Shown here piece after piece: positions 47,680 through 56,266 of a stretch of DNA of 56,878 bases (position 1 is the first letter of the stretch; every line of letters starts with the position of its first letter). The translations under genes were made by a program, and so were the position numbers. The notes under the pieces are model-generated. The model was not told the DNA's origin. It saw only the letters and a program-made list of their open reading frames with translations, and made no database searches. The DNA is from Streptomyces sp. ADI96-02 (GTDB lineage Bacteria; Actinomycetota; Actinomycetes; Streptomycetales; Streptomycetaceae), in contig NZ_ML123034.1 of the NCBI RefSeq assembly GCF_003846185.1, positions 1,926,938-1,983,815 on the forward strand, in the 5' to 3' direction.

Positions 47680-48872
47680 GGCCGGACCAGCGGCTGAAGG
47701 TCGGCGAACCGTCGGTCGCCGATCCCGTCGACCTGTCGAAGCTCGTCGACGGACCGGAAGCCCCCGCGCTCGGTCCGGTGGTCGATGATGTGCTGCGCGA
47801 GCACCGGCCCGACCCCCGGCAGCGTCTCCAGTTGCTCCTTGGTCGACCCGCTCAGGCTCAGTGGGGTGGCCGGGCCGAGCCGCCCCGCCGTCCCGCCCGT
47901 CGGCACTCCGCCCGTACCGGCCCCCGCCAGTGTCGGGGCGAGAGGAAGCCCCACCACGATCTGTTCACCGTCCACCAGGACCCGCGCCCGGTTGAGCCCG
48001 CTCAGATCCGTCCCGGCCCGGACGCCGCCGGACGCCCGCAGCGCGTCCGCCACCCGCGCCCCGTGGGGAAGCCGGTGGACGCCCGGCCTCCGTACCTTCC
48101 CGCTCACGTCCACGACGACGACCTGCCCATCCGCAGTCGGCCCCGCCGCAGACCGAGGCGCCGGTTCCTGGCCGCCGAGCCGCAGCGGCTCCGACGCCGA
48201 CGCCGCAGCGGCGTCCCGCACCGGCTCGGGCGCCCGGACCGCCTGCGGGCTCCCGGACCAGAAGTGGAACGCGGCGAGCCCCACGCCGACGAGCAGCACG
48301 AGGGACAGGGCCGCGAGCGTTCGCGGCGCGAGCCCGCACCGGAGCCGGACCCACAACGGCAGCCGCTCGCAGACGGCGTCCGCCGCGAGCCGCGCACGCA
48401 GGACGGCGCGCTGCCCAGCCGGCCCGCCGCTCCCCGGCGCAGGGGCCGTGCTCCCGCGCGGATCCGGTCCCGCGGCTGAGTCCGGACAAGGCCCTGACGC
48501 CGGAGCCGGATCGCCCCCGGGCCGCGCGTCCGCCGCCGTGCCGGCCTCGGATCCGACCGCCATGAGCGCGTCCGCCCGCTGCCGGGCGGCGGCCTCCGCG
48601 ACCGCGCCCCGGCGGCGCGGAGAGCACCGGCGCGGAGAGCACCGGCGGCCGTGGCGGGCGATGCTGGACCGGCTGCCGGGACGGACACCTGCGGCACCGC
48701 TCGGGCGGACGCCGGGGCCGTGCCTCGCACCGACGGTCGACACGCCTTCCGTGGAGGCGGGCGACGCGTCGGACGTGCGATGCGGAACGGCGGAAGGCTC
48801 GGCGAACGGCCGGGCGGTCGGCGGGACGGCGTACGGATCGGGCATCGGAACCCGGAGAGGTCGAAGGGCCAT
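47676..48872 (-). CDS. comEA: ComEA family DNA-binding protein
   Basis: A 398-residue protein. A long low-complexity Arg/Pro/Ala cytoplasmic region (1-185, with a CSPRRCSPRR repeat) precedes one transmembrane helix (LAALSLVLLVGVGLAAFHFWSG). An SLBB domain follows (VVVVDVSGKVRRPGVHRLPHGARVADALRASGG), then helix-hairpin-helix DNA-binding motifs at the end (ETLPGVGPVLAQHIIDHR, QVDGIGDRRFADL). It should capture DNA outside the membrane for ComEC. The N-terminus is much longer than in Bacillus ComEA. The start at 48872 is plausible; later starts are possible. Confidence 0.9.
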   Translation of the reverse strand: MALRPLRVPMPDPYAVPPTARPFAEPSAVPHRTSDASPASTEGVSTVGARHGPGVRPSGAAGVRPGSRSSIARHGRRCSPRRCSPRRRGAVAEAAARQRADALMAVGSEAGTAADARPGGDPAPASGPCPDSAAGPDPRGSTAPAPGSGGPAGQRAVLRARLAADAVCERLPLWVRLRCGLAPRTLAALSLVLLVGVGLAAFHFWSGSPQAVRAPEPVRDAAAASASEPLRLGGQEPAPRSAAGPTADGQVVVVDVSGKVRRPGVHRLPHGARVADALRASGGVRAGTDLSGLNRARVLVDGEQIVVGLPLAPTLAGAGTGGVPTGGTAGRLGPATPLSLSGSTKEQLETLPGVGPVLAQHIIDHRTERGGFRSVDELRQVDGIGDRRFADLQPLVRP

Positions 48873-48923
48873 GCCTCACGACGTTAGGCACACCGGCCGA
48901 ACCTCGCTGAGCAGCTCGGATTT

Positions 48924-48950
48924 CTGTGGACAGGCTGCCGGTTGTGGACA
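48924..48950. promoter_or_regulatory. Pair of DnaA-box-like sequences upstream of comEA
   Basis: ttgtggaca (48942-48950) is the exact complement of the DnaA box TTGTCCACA. ctgtggaca (48924-48932) differs at one position and has the same orientation, 18 bp away. Two boxes in a 248-bp gap suggest DnaA control of comEA-comEC, but chance is possible. Confidence 0.4.
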
Positions 48951-49120
48951 ACTCGACCACCCGCAGGAGTGGGATCTCGGCCGCCGGACACGGCCGCGAA
49001 GGAAGGCCGCCGGACAGGGCCGCGGAGAGAATCCGCGCCGGGCCCGGCTTCCCGGGAAGGCAGTCCAGCCCGGCGGCGCGAGCGGATGTGCCAGATGCGG
49101 GGCCGCCGGTCCCGGGACCG

Positions 49121-49966
49121 TCAGCGCGGCGAGACCACCGCGCCGAGCAGCCCCGGCCCGGTGTGCGCCCCGATCACCGCGCCGACCTCGCTGACATGGA
49201 GGTCGACCAGCCCCGGCACCCGTTCGCGCAGCCGCTCGGCCAGCCTCTCCGCGCGGTCGGGCGCGGCCAGGTGGTGGACGGCGATGTCCACGGACGTCCC
49301 GCCCGCCTTCTCGGCGACGATCTCCTCCAGGCGGGCGATGGCCTTCGAGGCGGTGCGCACCTTCTCCAGCATCTCGATCCGGCCGCCGTCCAGTTGCAGG
49401 ATCGGCTTCACCGCGAGCGCGGAGCCCAGCAGCGCCTGCGCCGTACCGATACGGCCGCCGCGACGGAGGTAGTCCAGCGTGTCGACGTAGAAGTACGCGG
49501 AGGTTCCGGCGGCCCGCTTCTCCGCCGCCGCCACCGCGTCGTCCACGGTGCCGCCCGCTTCGGCCGTCTCGGCGGCGGCCAGTGCGCAGAATCCCAGGGC
49601 CATGGCGACCATGCCGGTGTCGACCACCCGTACCGGAACAGGGGCGTCCTTCGCCGCGAGGAGTGCGGCGTCATACGTACCCGAGAACTCCGACGAGAGA
49701 TGCAGCGACACCACCGCGTCGGCCCCGGCCTCGGCAGCGATCCGGTAGGTCTCGGCGAAGACGGCCGGGCTGGGGCGGGAGGTGGTCACGGAGTGGCGTT
49801 TCCGCAGAGCCAGTGCCAGCGAGCGGGCGGAGATCTCCGTCCCCTCCTCCAGGGCCCGATCGCCCAGGACGACGGTCAGCGGCACCGCGGTGATGCCGTG
49901 CCGTTCCATCGTCTGGCGCGGCAGGTAGGCCGTTGAATCGGTGACGATAGCGACATGGCTGGGCAT
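49121..49966 (-). CDS. DegV family fatty-acid-binding protein
   Basis: A 281-residue DegV-fold protein that binds a fatty acid, as in the FakB subunits that present acyl chains to a fatty acid kinase. It starts MPSHVAIVTDSTAYLPRQTMERHGITAVPL. The typical TSRPSPAVFAETY and SLHLSSEFSGTYDAALLAAK motifs follow, then VDTLDYLRRGGRIGTAQALLGSALAVKPIL. ATG 49966 matches the family start. There is no FakA gene nearby. Confidence 0.93.
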   Translation of the reverse strand: MPSHVAIVTDSTAYLPRQTMERHGITAVPLTVVLGDRALEEGTEISARSLALALRKRHSVTTSRPSPAVFAETYRIAAEAGADAVVSLHLSSEFSGTYDAALLAAKDAPVPVRVVDTGMVAMALGFCALAAAETAEAGGTVDDAVAAAEKRAAGTSAYFYVDTLDYLRRGGRIGTAQALLGSALAVKPILQLDGGRIEMLEKVRTASKAIARLEEIVAEKAGGTSVDIAVHHLAAPDRAERLAERLRERVPGLVDLHVSEVGAVIGAHTGPGLLGAVVSPR

Positions 49967-50110
49967 GAGCCGGAGGTTACCCGTCGAGGCGATGAGGCGG
50001 CAGCCCGGGCCGGTGCCTCTGATCATCCACAGCCGCTTAGGAAGGCGTCCGGTCACCCCGCGAGCACCGCGCGTTCCGCCCGCAAGCGCCGGTTCAGCAC
50101 CGACCCGCAG

Positions 50111-50950
50111 TCAGTTGGTGGTCTCCGGCCGAGTGGACTTCTGCCACGGATAGCCGGTGTGCAGGCGCGGGTCCGGCGCGGAGATCGCCTGCGGCCCCTT
50201 GTCGTCCGCCTGCCCTGGCCGTGGCCCGTCGGCTTGCCCTGGCCGGGGCCCGTCGGCCTGTTCCGTCCAGGGTCCCTCCGCCGTGTCGCTCTTTCCCTCG
50301 CCGGGTGCCGGTTCGGGCCAGTCCACCCCGCTGTCGTGGCCCGGCGGCGTCCCTGCACCGGGGCCCGGAGGGTTGGCCGGGGCACCGGGGACCTGCGGCT
50401 GATCCTCCTGGGTCCAGTGCCGCAGCGCGCCCGCCTCGATGTCGATCTGTGCGTTCAGCGCGTCCAGATCGTCGTCGGCGAACTGCCGTGCCCGGTCGCG
50501 CGCCGCCCAGCGCAGTGATTCCGCCGAGTGAGTGATCTGCTGCGTGCGCTCCTTCAGCTGCGGCAGCAGCGAGGCGATCGTCGCCCGGTCCGGCTCGCGC
50601 TCCAGTTGCTTCAGCTCGTCGTCGAGTTGCAGCCCGTGGGCGCTCAGCCGCCGGAACAGCGCCAGGGACTCCGAGAGCGACGCGTCCTCCGCCACACCGG
50701 CGTGCAGCGCTTCCTGGGTGGCCCGCATCGACGTCCGCAGGGACAGGCGGAGCTGTGCCAACTCCCCCGCCACCCCGGGCTGACCGTAGCTCTTGGCCCG
50801 GAGCGTGGTGTCCTCCACGGTGCGCCGGGCCTGCGTGATCGTACGGTCCACACCGCGCTTGGCCGCGCCGACGGCCTTCACCGTGGCGTACACACCCAGC
50901 GCGACGAACGCGAGGAAGATCAGCGCCAGGATCGTGATCACGGCTTCCAT
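50111..50950 (-). CDS. Single-pass membrane protein with coiled-coil domain
   Basis: A 279-residue protein. An N-terminal helix (AVITILALIFLAFVALGVYATVKAVGAA) is followed by about 150 residues of charged, heptad-like helix (RTVEDTTLRAKSYGQPGVAGELAQLRLSLRTSM...LDDELKQLERE). A Pro/Gly-rich tail contains the duplicated GPRPGQAD. ATG 50950 has GAGGGG upstream. It resembles actinobacterial hypothetical proteins downstream of leuS; I cannot assign a function. Confidence 0.85.
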   Translation of the reverse strand: MEAVITILALIFLAFVALGVYATVKAVGAAKRGVDRTITQARRTVEDTTLRAKSYGQPGVAGELAQLRLSLRTSMRATQEALHAGVAEDASLSESLALFRRLSAHGLQLDDELKQLEREPDRATIASLLPQLKERTQQITHSAESLRWAARDRARQFADDDLDALNAQIDIEAGALRHWTQEDQPQVPGAPANPPGPGAGTPPGHDSGVDWPEPAPGEGKSDTAEGPWTEQADGPRPGQADGPRPGQADDKGPQAISAPDPRLHTGYPWQKSTRPETTN

Positions 50951-51013
50951 CAAGGGCCCCTCGGTCTCTGTCTGCGGCTGCCGGTGGCGGTCGCCCCCTC
51001 CACCGTAAACGGA

Positions 51014-51057
51014 ACGGGCAGGTCGAGGGTTCCTGCGGAACCTCAAGACCTGCCCGT
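51014..51057 (-). terminator. Hairpin upstream of the membrane coiled-coil gene
   Basis: acgggcaggtc (51014-51024) pairs with gacctgcccgt (51047-51057), and a second short stem gaggttcc/ggaacctc with one bulge sits inside. It lies in the 181-bp gap after leuS and may be a second leuS terminator or part of the next gene's leader. Confidence 0.6.
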
Positions 51058-51081
51058 ATCCGAACCCTCGATCCGCCCGTA

Positions 51082-51110
51082 GGTGATGGCCCTGACAGCG
51101 GGCCATCACC
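51082..51110 (-). terminator. leuS terminator hairpin
   Basis: ggtgatggccc (51082-51092) pairs perfectly with gggccatcacc (51100-51110) around a 7-base loop, 21 bp beyond the leuS stop. Confidence 0.75.
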
Positions 51111-51131
51111 GTGAGGAGCGTCTGCCGGCCG

Positions 51132-53999
51132 TCACGCGGGGACGATGTTGACCAGCTTCGGCGCGCGCACGATCACCTTGCGGATGCCGGCCCCGCCCAG
51201 AGCCGCGACGACCGCCTCGTCGGCCAGCGCCAGCGCCTCCAGCTCCTCGTCCGTGATGGACGGGGAGATCTCCAGTCGGGCGCGGACCTTGCCCTTGATC
51301 TGGACGACGCAGGTGACGGTCTCGTCGACGACGTACGCCGGATCGGCCACCGGGAAGTCCTGGTGGACGACCGAATCGCCGTGGCCCAGCCGCCGCCACA
51401 GCTCCTCCGCCACGTGCGGGGCCAGCGGGGCGATCAGCAGCACCAGCGGCTCGGCCACCGAACGGGGCAGCGGGCCACCCGCCTTCGTCAGGTGGTTGTT
51501 CAGCTCGGTGATCTTGGCGATGGCGGTGTTGAACCGCATCCCCGCCAGGTCCTGTCCGACCCCGTCGATGGCCTTGTGCAGGGCGCGCAGCGTGTCCTCG
51601 CCGGGCTCGGCGTCGACGACCGTGACCTCGCCGGTCTCCTCGTCGATCACGTTGCGCCACAGGCGCTGCAGCAGCCGGTACTGGCCGACGACGGCCCGGG
51701 TGTCCCACGGGCGGGACACGTCCAGAGGGCCCATCGCCATCTCGTACAGGCGCAGGGTGTCCGCGCCGTACTCGGCGCAGATCTCGTCCGGCGTGACCGC
51801 GTTCTTCAGGGACTTGCCCATCTTGCCCAGGACGCGGCTGACCTTCTCGCCGTCGTGGTGGAAAGCGCCGTCGCGCTCCTCAACCTCGGCGGCCGGAACG
51901 GCGATACCGCGGCTGTCGCGGTAGACGAACGCCTGGATCATGCCCTGGTTGTACAGCTTGTGGAACGGTTCGGCCGACGAGATGTGGCCCAGGTCGTGCA
52001 GCACCTTCGACCAGAAGCGCGCGTACAGCAGGTGCAGCACGGCGTGCTCCGCGCCGCCGACGTACAGGTCGACACCGCCGGTGGGCTGTCCCTCGCGCGG
52101 GCCCATCCAGTACTGCTCGATCTGCGGGTCGACCAGCTGCCGGTCGTTGTTCGGGTCCAGGTAGCGCAGCTCGTACCAGCAGGAACCGGCCCAGTTGGGC
52201 ATGGTGTTGGTCTCGCGGCGGTACTTCTTCGGGCCGTCGCCCAGGTCGAGTGTGACGTTGACCCAGTCGGCGTTGCGCGACAGCGGGGTCTCGGGCTGGG
52301 CGCTCGCGTCCTCGGGGTCGAAAGTGCGCGGCGAGTAGTCCTCGACCTCCGGCAGCTCCAGCGGCAGCATCGACTCGGGCAGCGGGTGGGCGATGCCCTC
52401 CTCGTCGTACACGATCGGGAAGGGCTCGCCCCAGTAGCGCTGCCGGCTGAACAGCCAGTCGCGCAGGCGGAAGTTGACGGTGCCCTCACCGACGCCGTGC
52501 CGCGTCAGCCACTCGGTGATCCTGGCCTTGGCCTCGACGACGCCCAGGCCGTCCAGTGAGATCTCGTCGTTCGACGAGTTGACCAGCGTCGCGTCGTACG
52601 AGCTGAAGGCGTCGTCCCACGTGGAGGGATCGGTTCCGCGGTCGTCCGACGGCTGGACGACGCAGCGCATGGGCAGCTCGAAGGCGCGGGCGAAGGCGAA
52701 GTCGCGGGCGTCGTGCGCCGGGACGGCCATGATCGCGCCGGTGCCGTAGCCCATCAGGACGTAGTCCGCGATGAAGACGGGGACCTTCTCGCCGCTGACG
52801 GGGTTCGTCGCGTACGCGCCGGTGAAGACGCCCGTCTTGTCCTTGGCCTCGGCCTGCCGCTCGACGTCCGACTTGGCGGCGGCCTGCTTGCGGTAGGCGG
52901 TGACGGCCTCGGCCGGGCTCGGATGGCCGCCGGTCCACACGGGGTGCGTGCCCTCGGGCCAGGCGGCCGGAATGATCCGTTCGACCATCTCGTGCTCGGG
53001 GGCCAGCACCATGTAGGTCGCGCCGAACAGCGTGTCCTGGCGGGTGGTGAAGACGGTGATGCCAACCGCGGTGTCGACCGGGAACTCGACCCGGGCGCCC
53101 TCGGAGCGGCCGATCCAGTTGCGCTGCTGGAGCTTGATGGCCTCGGGCCAGTCCAGCCCGTCCAGGTCGTTCAGCAGCCGGTCGGCGTAGGCCGTGATGC
53201 GCATGTTCCACTGGCGCAGCTTGGCCTTGAAGACCGGGAAGTTGCCGCGCTCGGAGCGGCCGTCCGCGGTGACCTCCTCGTTGGCCAGGACGGTGCCCAG
53301 GCCGGGCGACCAGTTGACCGGGGCGTCGGAAGCGTACGCCAGGCGGTACTCGCCCAGCACGTCCGCGCGTTCGGCGGCGCTCAGCGCGTTCCACTCGCGC
53401 CCGTCGGGCGTCGGGCGCTCACCGCTCTCGAACTGCTCGACCAGCTCGGCGACCGGCCGGGCCCGGTCGGCCTCGGTGTCGTACCAGGAGTTGAAGATCT
53501 GCAGGAAGATCCACTGCGTCCACTTGTAGTACTCGGCCTCGATCGTCGCGAACGAGCGGCGGTTGTCGTGGCCCAGACCCAGCCGGCGCAGCTGGACCTT
53601 CATGTTCTCCATGTTGGACTCGGTGGAGGTCCGCGGGTGGGTGCCCGTCTGGACCGCGTACTGCTCGGCGGGCAGCCCGAAGGCGTCGAAGCCCAGGGTG
53701 TGCAGGACGTTGTGGCCGGTCATCCGCTGGTGGCGGGCGTAGACGTCGGTCGCGATGTAGCCGAGCGGGTGCCCGACGTGCAGCCCCGCGCCCGAGGGGT
53801 ACGGGAACATGTCCATGATGAACTTTTTGGGCTTCGCTGCCAGCTCCGGGTCGCCCGCCAGGTCACCGGTCGGGTTCGGCGCCTCGTACGTCCCCTCCGC
53901 GTCCCAGAAGTCCTGCCAGCGTGCCTCGATGTCGGCTGCCATCGCCGCCGTGTAGCGGTGCGGCGCGGCCGTCTCGGCTGCGGAATTCGTCTCGCTCAT
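51132..53999 (-). CDS. leuS: Leucyl-tRNA synthetase
   Basis: Class Ia synthetase of 955 residues charging tRNA-Leu. The HIGH motif appears as [10 protein letters not shown] near 69-78, and KMSKS as [15 protein letters not shown] near 715. The LeuS-typical [12 protein letters not shown] and CP1 editing region are present, and the C-terminal LeuS domain ends ...[15 protein letters not shown] 53999 (MSETNSAAE) is in line with homologues. A Leu leader peptide and attenuator lie upstream at 54134-54241, suggesting induction when charged tRNA-Leu is scarce. Confidence 0.97.
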   Translation of the reverse strand: MSETNSAAETAAPHRYTAAMAADIEARWQDFWDAEGTYEAPNPTGDLAGDPELAAKPKKFIMDMFPYPSGAGLHVGHPLGYIATDVYARHQRMTGHNVLHTLGFDAFGLPAEQYAVQTGTHPRTSTESNMENMKVQLRRLGLGHDNRRSFATIEAEYYKWTQWIFLQIFNSWYDTEADRARPVAELVEQFESGERPTPDGREWNALSAAERADVLGEYRLAYASDAPVNWSPGLGTVLANEEVTADGRSERGNFPVFKAKLRQWNMRITAYADRLLNDLDGLDWPEAIKLQQRNWIGRSEGARVEFPVDTAVGITVFTTRQDTLFGATYMVLAPEHEMVERIIPAAWPEGTHPVWTGGHPSPAEAVTAYRKQAAAKSDVERQAEAKDKTGVFTGAYATNPVSGEKVPVFIADYVLMGYGTGAIMAVPAHDARDFAFARAFELPMRCVVQPSDDRGTDPSTWDDAFSSYDATLVNSSNDEISLDGLGVVEAKARITEWLTRHGVGEGTVNFRLRDWLFSRQRYWGEPFPIVYDEEGIAHPLPESMLPLELPEVEDYSPRTFDPEDASAQPETPLSRNADWVNVTLDLGDGPKKYRRETNTMPNWAGSCWYELRYLDPNNDRQLVDPQIEQYWMGPREGQPTGGVDLYVGGAEHAVLHLLYARFWSKVLHDLGHISSAEPFHKLYNQGMIQAFVYRDSRGIAVPAAEVEERDGAFHHDGEKVSRVLGKMGKSLKNAVTPDEICAEYGADTLRLYEMAMGPLDVSRPWDTRAVVGQYRLLQRLWRNVIDEETGEVTVVDAEPGEDTLRALHKAIDGVGQDLAGMRFNTAIAKITELNNHLTKAGGPLPRSVAEPLVLLIAPLAPHVAEELWRRLGHGDSVVHQDFPVADPAYVVDETVTCVVQIKGKVRARLEISPSITDEELEALALADEAVVAALGGAGIRKVIVRAPKLVNIVPA

Positions 54000-54133
54000 G
54001 ATCCTCAAAGCTCCATCGATCGTCATCTGCCGGCGCCCACGTCCACGGACCCACGTCCGCGAATCCACGGACCCCTGTCTGCGAACGCACGCCCATACGT
54101 CCACTCGTCTACGGACACACGTCTACGGAAACG

Positions 54134-54212
54134 AAAAATCCCCTCGCACAGGAGGGGACGCCGCGCTGACTCCGACCAGGCGTCCTCACCGGTCGGGACT
54201 GTTCAGCGCGGC
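54134..54212 (-). promoter_or_regulatory. leuS transcription attenuator
   Basis: On the minus strand, gccgcgctga (54212-54203) overlaps the last codons of the leader peptide and pairs perfectly with tcagcgcggc (54169-54160). An inner stem pairs cccgacc with ggtcgg (54197-54172). A terminator follows: tcccctc, 6-base loop, gagggga (54158-54139), then TTTTT (54138-54134). An alternative pairing of ggacgcc (54184-54178 region) with ggcgtcc, which includes the base of the terminator, could act as an antiterminator. This is a complete leader-type attenuator by inspection; energies were not computed. Confidence 0.8.
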
Positions 54213-54241
54213 TCGCTAAGCAGAAGGCCTACGGCACGCAT
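54203..54241 (-). CDS. leuS leader peptide MRAVGLLLSEPR
   Basis: A 12-codon ORF from ATG 54241 to TGA 54205-54203, with three consecutive Leu codons (CTT CTG CTT). CTT is rare in this GC-rich genome. A possible -10 TACCCT (54253-54248) lies six bases upstream of the ATG and there is no ribosome-binding site, so the message may be leaderless. The terminal codons form one arm of the attenuator stem. Its layout parallels the leuA leader (MRFGLLLLSCRGEGL). Not translated evidence, but the position, Leu run and downstream terminator agree. Confidence 0.8.
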   Translation of the reverse strand: MRAVGLLLSEPR

Positions 54242-54488
54242 GGCGTCAGGGTACCGCACGCTTCCCGGCCGGAGCGGGGAGTAACCGGCGGGTGGACATC
54301 GCGTGCGGCCCCGGACCCGGTGCGGGCCTCGCGCGGAGGGCTCCGCCCCGGATGTTACTCCGCGTAACATCGACTATCGGGGCAACCACGCGCCCGTACC
54401 GCCCGGCATGCCGCGTCCCGGTTCCGTGGATCTCCTCCGCCCGGATGCTCCCCGATGCCCCCGAGGTCCGCGGCTGAGCCGTCACGCG

Positions 54489-54524
54489 GAGAAGCGGACC
54501 ATCCGATCGGATGGTCCGCTTCTC
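54489..54524 (-). terminator. 36-bp perfect palindrome after the first tRNA-Ala
   Basis: Positions 54489-54506 are the exact reverse complement of 54507-54524. It begins 5 bp beyond the mature tRNA 3' end. Confidence 0.8.
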
Positions 54525-54529
54525 GACTG

Positions 54530-54602
54530 TGGAGCTAAGGAGAATTGAACTCCTGACCTCCTGCATGCCATGCAGGCGCTCTACCAACTGAGCTATAGCC
54601 CC
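54530..54602 (-). tRNA. tRNA-Ala (anticodon GGC), copy 1
   Basis: 73 nt including discriminator A. Acceptor ggggcta/tagctcc (one G-T pair), D arm gctcagttggtagagc, anticodon stem cctgc/gcagg with loop atggcat giving anticodon GGC (reads GCC), and T arm aggagttcaattctcct. The CCA end is not encoded (the gene is followed by CAG). Identical to the copy at 55427-55499. Confidence 0.97.
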
Positions 54603-54767
54603 TTGCTGTTTGCCGCCCGCGTCCTCCTGGCGACATCGAGAACATTACACGGTCCACCGGGTGCTTCACCAAATCGTTTCCGCTCCACACCGGTTTGCCC
54701 GGTACTTCCGAAATGCCCACCGCCCCTTCGGGGCGACGCCGTGCGCCCGTCCGGCCGCTCGTCGAGG

Positions 54768-55001
54768 TCAGGCGGTCGCGAAGGAGTAGAAGCGCTTGAG
54801 GGTGCAGTGCTCCTCCAGGAGCCGCCCGTAGATCGGCTCGCCCTCCAGCTCGCGGTACGTCTCGATCGGGTCGCCTTTTATGATCAGCGCCCGCGCGCAT
54901 TCCTCGCACCAGTACTGGTAATCGGGGTTGACCGGATCCATGTCCCTGACGATGGGCGTACCACTGCCGCACCAGTCGCACTTACGCCTGTGTGCACCCA
55001 T
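54768..55001 (-). CDS. Small zinc-ribbon protein (77 residues)
   Basis: MGAHRRKCDWCGSGTP...YQYWCEECARAL... has two CxxC pairs about 20 residues apart, consistent with one zinc site, followed by a helical C-terminus. It is a conserved actinobacterial hypothetical protein; no catalytic motif is seen. It starts 3 bp after the stop of the next zinc-ribbon gene, so the two form an operon between the two tRNA-Ala genes. Role unknown; RNA or protein binding is a guess. Confidence 0.85.
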   Translation of the reverse strand: MGAHRRKCDWCGSGTPIVRDMDPVNPDYQYWCEECARALIIKGDPIETYRELEGEPIYGRLLEEHCTLKRFYSFATA

Positions 55002-55004
55002 CAG

Positions 55005-55193
55005 TCAGCTCCAGCTGTGGCCGCAGGCCGTGCACACGTAGGAGACCCCTCCGTTGTCGCCCAGCATCTGGGCCACATAGGACGAACCGCAGGACGGGCA
55101 GTCGAGACGGGATCGGTCGTCGTACGTGACGGACTCGGGAAGCGGAGGGCCGGCGAGGGGCAGGTCGGGAACGTGTTCGCGACTCGCAGGCAT
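55005..55193 (-). CDS. Small zinc-ribbon protein (62 residues)
   Basis: A 62-residue protein whose second half is LDCPSCGSSYVAQMLGDNGG then VSYVCTACGHSWS, a classic rubredoxin-like/TFIIS-like Cys4 ribbon. The N-terminal 28 residues are polar. ATG 55193 follows GGAAGGGAG. It is co-transcribed with the 77-residue ribbon protein downstream. Function not known; such ribbons often contact RNA polymerase or nucleic acid. Confidence 0.82.
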   Translation of the reverse strand: MPASREHVPDLPLAGPPLPESVTYDDRSRLDCPSCGSSYVAQMLGDNGGVSYVCTACGHSWS

Positions 55194-55390
55194 CGCGCTC
55201 CCTTCCGATCGGTCCGTCGGCCCCTCCGGCGCTCCGATTCTGCCATGGCCCCGCAAGAGCGACAGCCCGCTTCCCGTCCGCCGCCCGCCGGATGGCCGGG
55301 AAGATCCGCTCCCGGCCGCCGTCCGGCCTTGCTGGACCCGCTGTGTACCGGAGAACGGGCGCCACCGGGAGAACGGGCGCCGCACGCAAA

Positions 55391-55420
55391 GGATCCCGCC
55401 CCCTGATGGGGACGGGATCC
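55391..55420 (-). terminator. Terminator after the second tRNA-Ala
   Basis: ggatcccgcccc pairs with ggggacgggatcc (one bulged A) around a ctgat loop. On the minus strand it is followed by TTTGCG. It begins 6 bp beyond the tRNA end. Confidence 0.8.
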
Positions 55421-55426
55421 TGATTG

Positions 55427-55499
55427 TGGAGCTAAGGAGAATTGAACTCCTGACCTCCTGCATGCCATGCAGGCGCTCTACCAACTGAGCTATAGCCCC
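55427..55499 (-). tRNA. tRNA-Ala (anticodon GGC), copy 2
   Basis: Identical over all 73 nt to the copy at 54530-54602, with anticodon GGC and no encoded CCA. The flanking sequences and terminators differ, so this is an old or gene-converted duplication rather than a recent tandem copy. Confidence 0.97.
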
Positions 55500-55612
55500 G
55501 TTGTTCGCGCTCTTCCCGCGTTTCCGCGCTGCGAACAAGAAGAACTTTAGCCTGCGACCTGCCGGAAAGTGAAATCCGGTCGGAAGGCATCGGAAGGCTG
55601 TCGGGACAGCCC

Positions 55613-56266
55613 TCAGGCGTCGTCGCCGAGCACCGGCTCCGGAAGCGTCCCGGCATTGTGCTCCAGCAGACGCCATCCGCGCGCGCCCTCCCCCAGGACG
55701 GACCAGCAGCAGTTCGACAGGCCGCCGAGCCCTTCCCAGTGGTGCGCCTCCAGGCCCAGCAGCCGGCCGATCGTCGTCCGGATCGTGCCGCCGTGGCTGA
55801 CCACGACGAGCGTGCCACCGGCGGGCAGCTTCTCGGCGTGCCCCAGGACGACCGGAGCGGCCCGGTCGGCGACGTCGGTCTCCAGCTCACCGCCGCCTCG
55901 GCGCACCGGCTCGCCGCGCTTCCACGCGGCGTACTGCTCACCGAACCGCTCGATGATCTCCTCGTGCGTCAGCCCCTGCCAGGCGCCCGCGTACGTCTCG
56001 CGCAGCGCGGCGTCGTGGGAGACGGCGAGGCCCGTGACGGCGGCGAGCTCGCCGGCCGTGGCCGCCGCTCGCCGCAGGTCGGAGGCGACGATGGCGTGCG
56101 GCTTCAGCGAGGCGAGCAGACGGGCTGCCCGGCGGGCCTGCCCGACGCCTTCCTCGGTGAGCTCGATGTCCGTCGTGCCCTGGAAGCGGCGCTCCAGGTT
56201 CCAGGCGGTCTGGCCGTGCCGCCACAGGACGATCTTGCGGCCCCTGCCGCTGCTGCTGCCGTTCAG
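55613..56266 (-). CDS. Histidine phosphatase (phosphoglycerate-mutase-like), CTG start
   Basis: A 217-residue histidine phosphatase. Phosphorylated His motif is KIVLWRHGQTAWNLERRFQG near residues 9-28. The second His is in VVVSHGGTIRTTIGRLLG near 165. DIELTEEGVGQARRAARLL and RETYAGAWQGLTHEEI are also typical. Between the in-frame TGA upstream and the RHG motif there is no ATG, GTG or TTG; the only sensible start is CTG 56266, overlapping the rsfS TGA as CTGA and giving MNGSSSGRGRK. Translational coupling to rsfS would permit this rare start. Substrate unknown. Confidence 0.88.
   Translation of the reverse strand: MNGSSSGRGRKIVLWRHGQTAWNLERRFQGTTDIELTEEGVGQARRAARLLASLKPHAIVASDLRRAAATAGELAAVTGLAVSHDAALRETYAGAWQGLTHEEIIERFGEQYAAWKRGEPVRRGGGELETDVADRAAPVVLGHAEKLPAGGTLVVVSHGGTIRTTIGRLLGLEAHHWEGLGGLSNCCWSVLGEGARGWRLLEHNAGTLPEPVLGDDA

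Larger units (their letters stand above)
54000..54529. other. leuS leader and tRNA-Ala downstream region
   Basis: This 530-bp region contains the leuS leader peptide gene and attenuator (54134-54241) and the tRNA-Ala terminator (54489-54524). At 54010-54125 there is a stretch with repeated acggac/ccacgtc/cacgtctacgg motifs that forms the 5' untranslated region of leuS. No other gene is supported. Confidence 0.6.

Noticed and set aside
54125..54260. T-box riboswitch upstream of leuS
   Set aside because: No specifier loop, no T-box core sequence, and the element is too short. A leader ORF with Leu codons explains the stems better.
54535..54981. 148-codon frame through tRNA-Ala (product with GYSSVGRAPAWHAGGQEF)
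   Set aside because: That peptide is the well-known mistranslation of a tRNA gene; the tRNA is the real feature.
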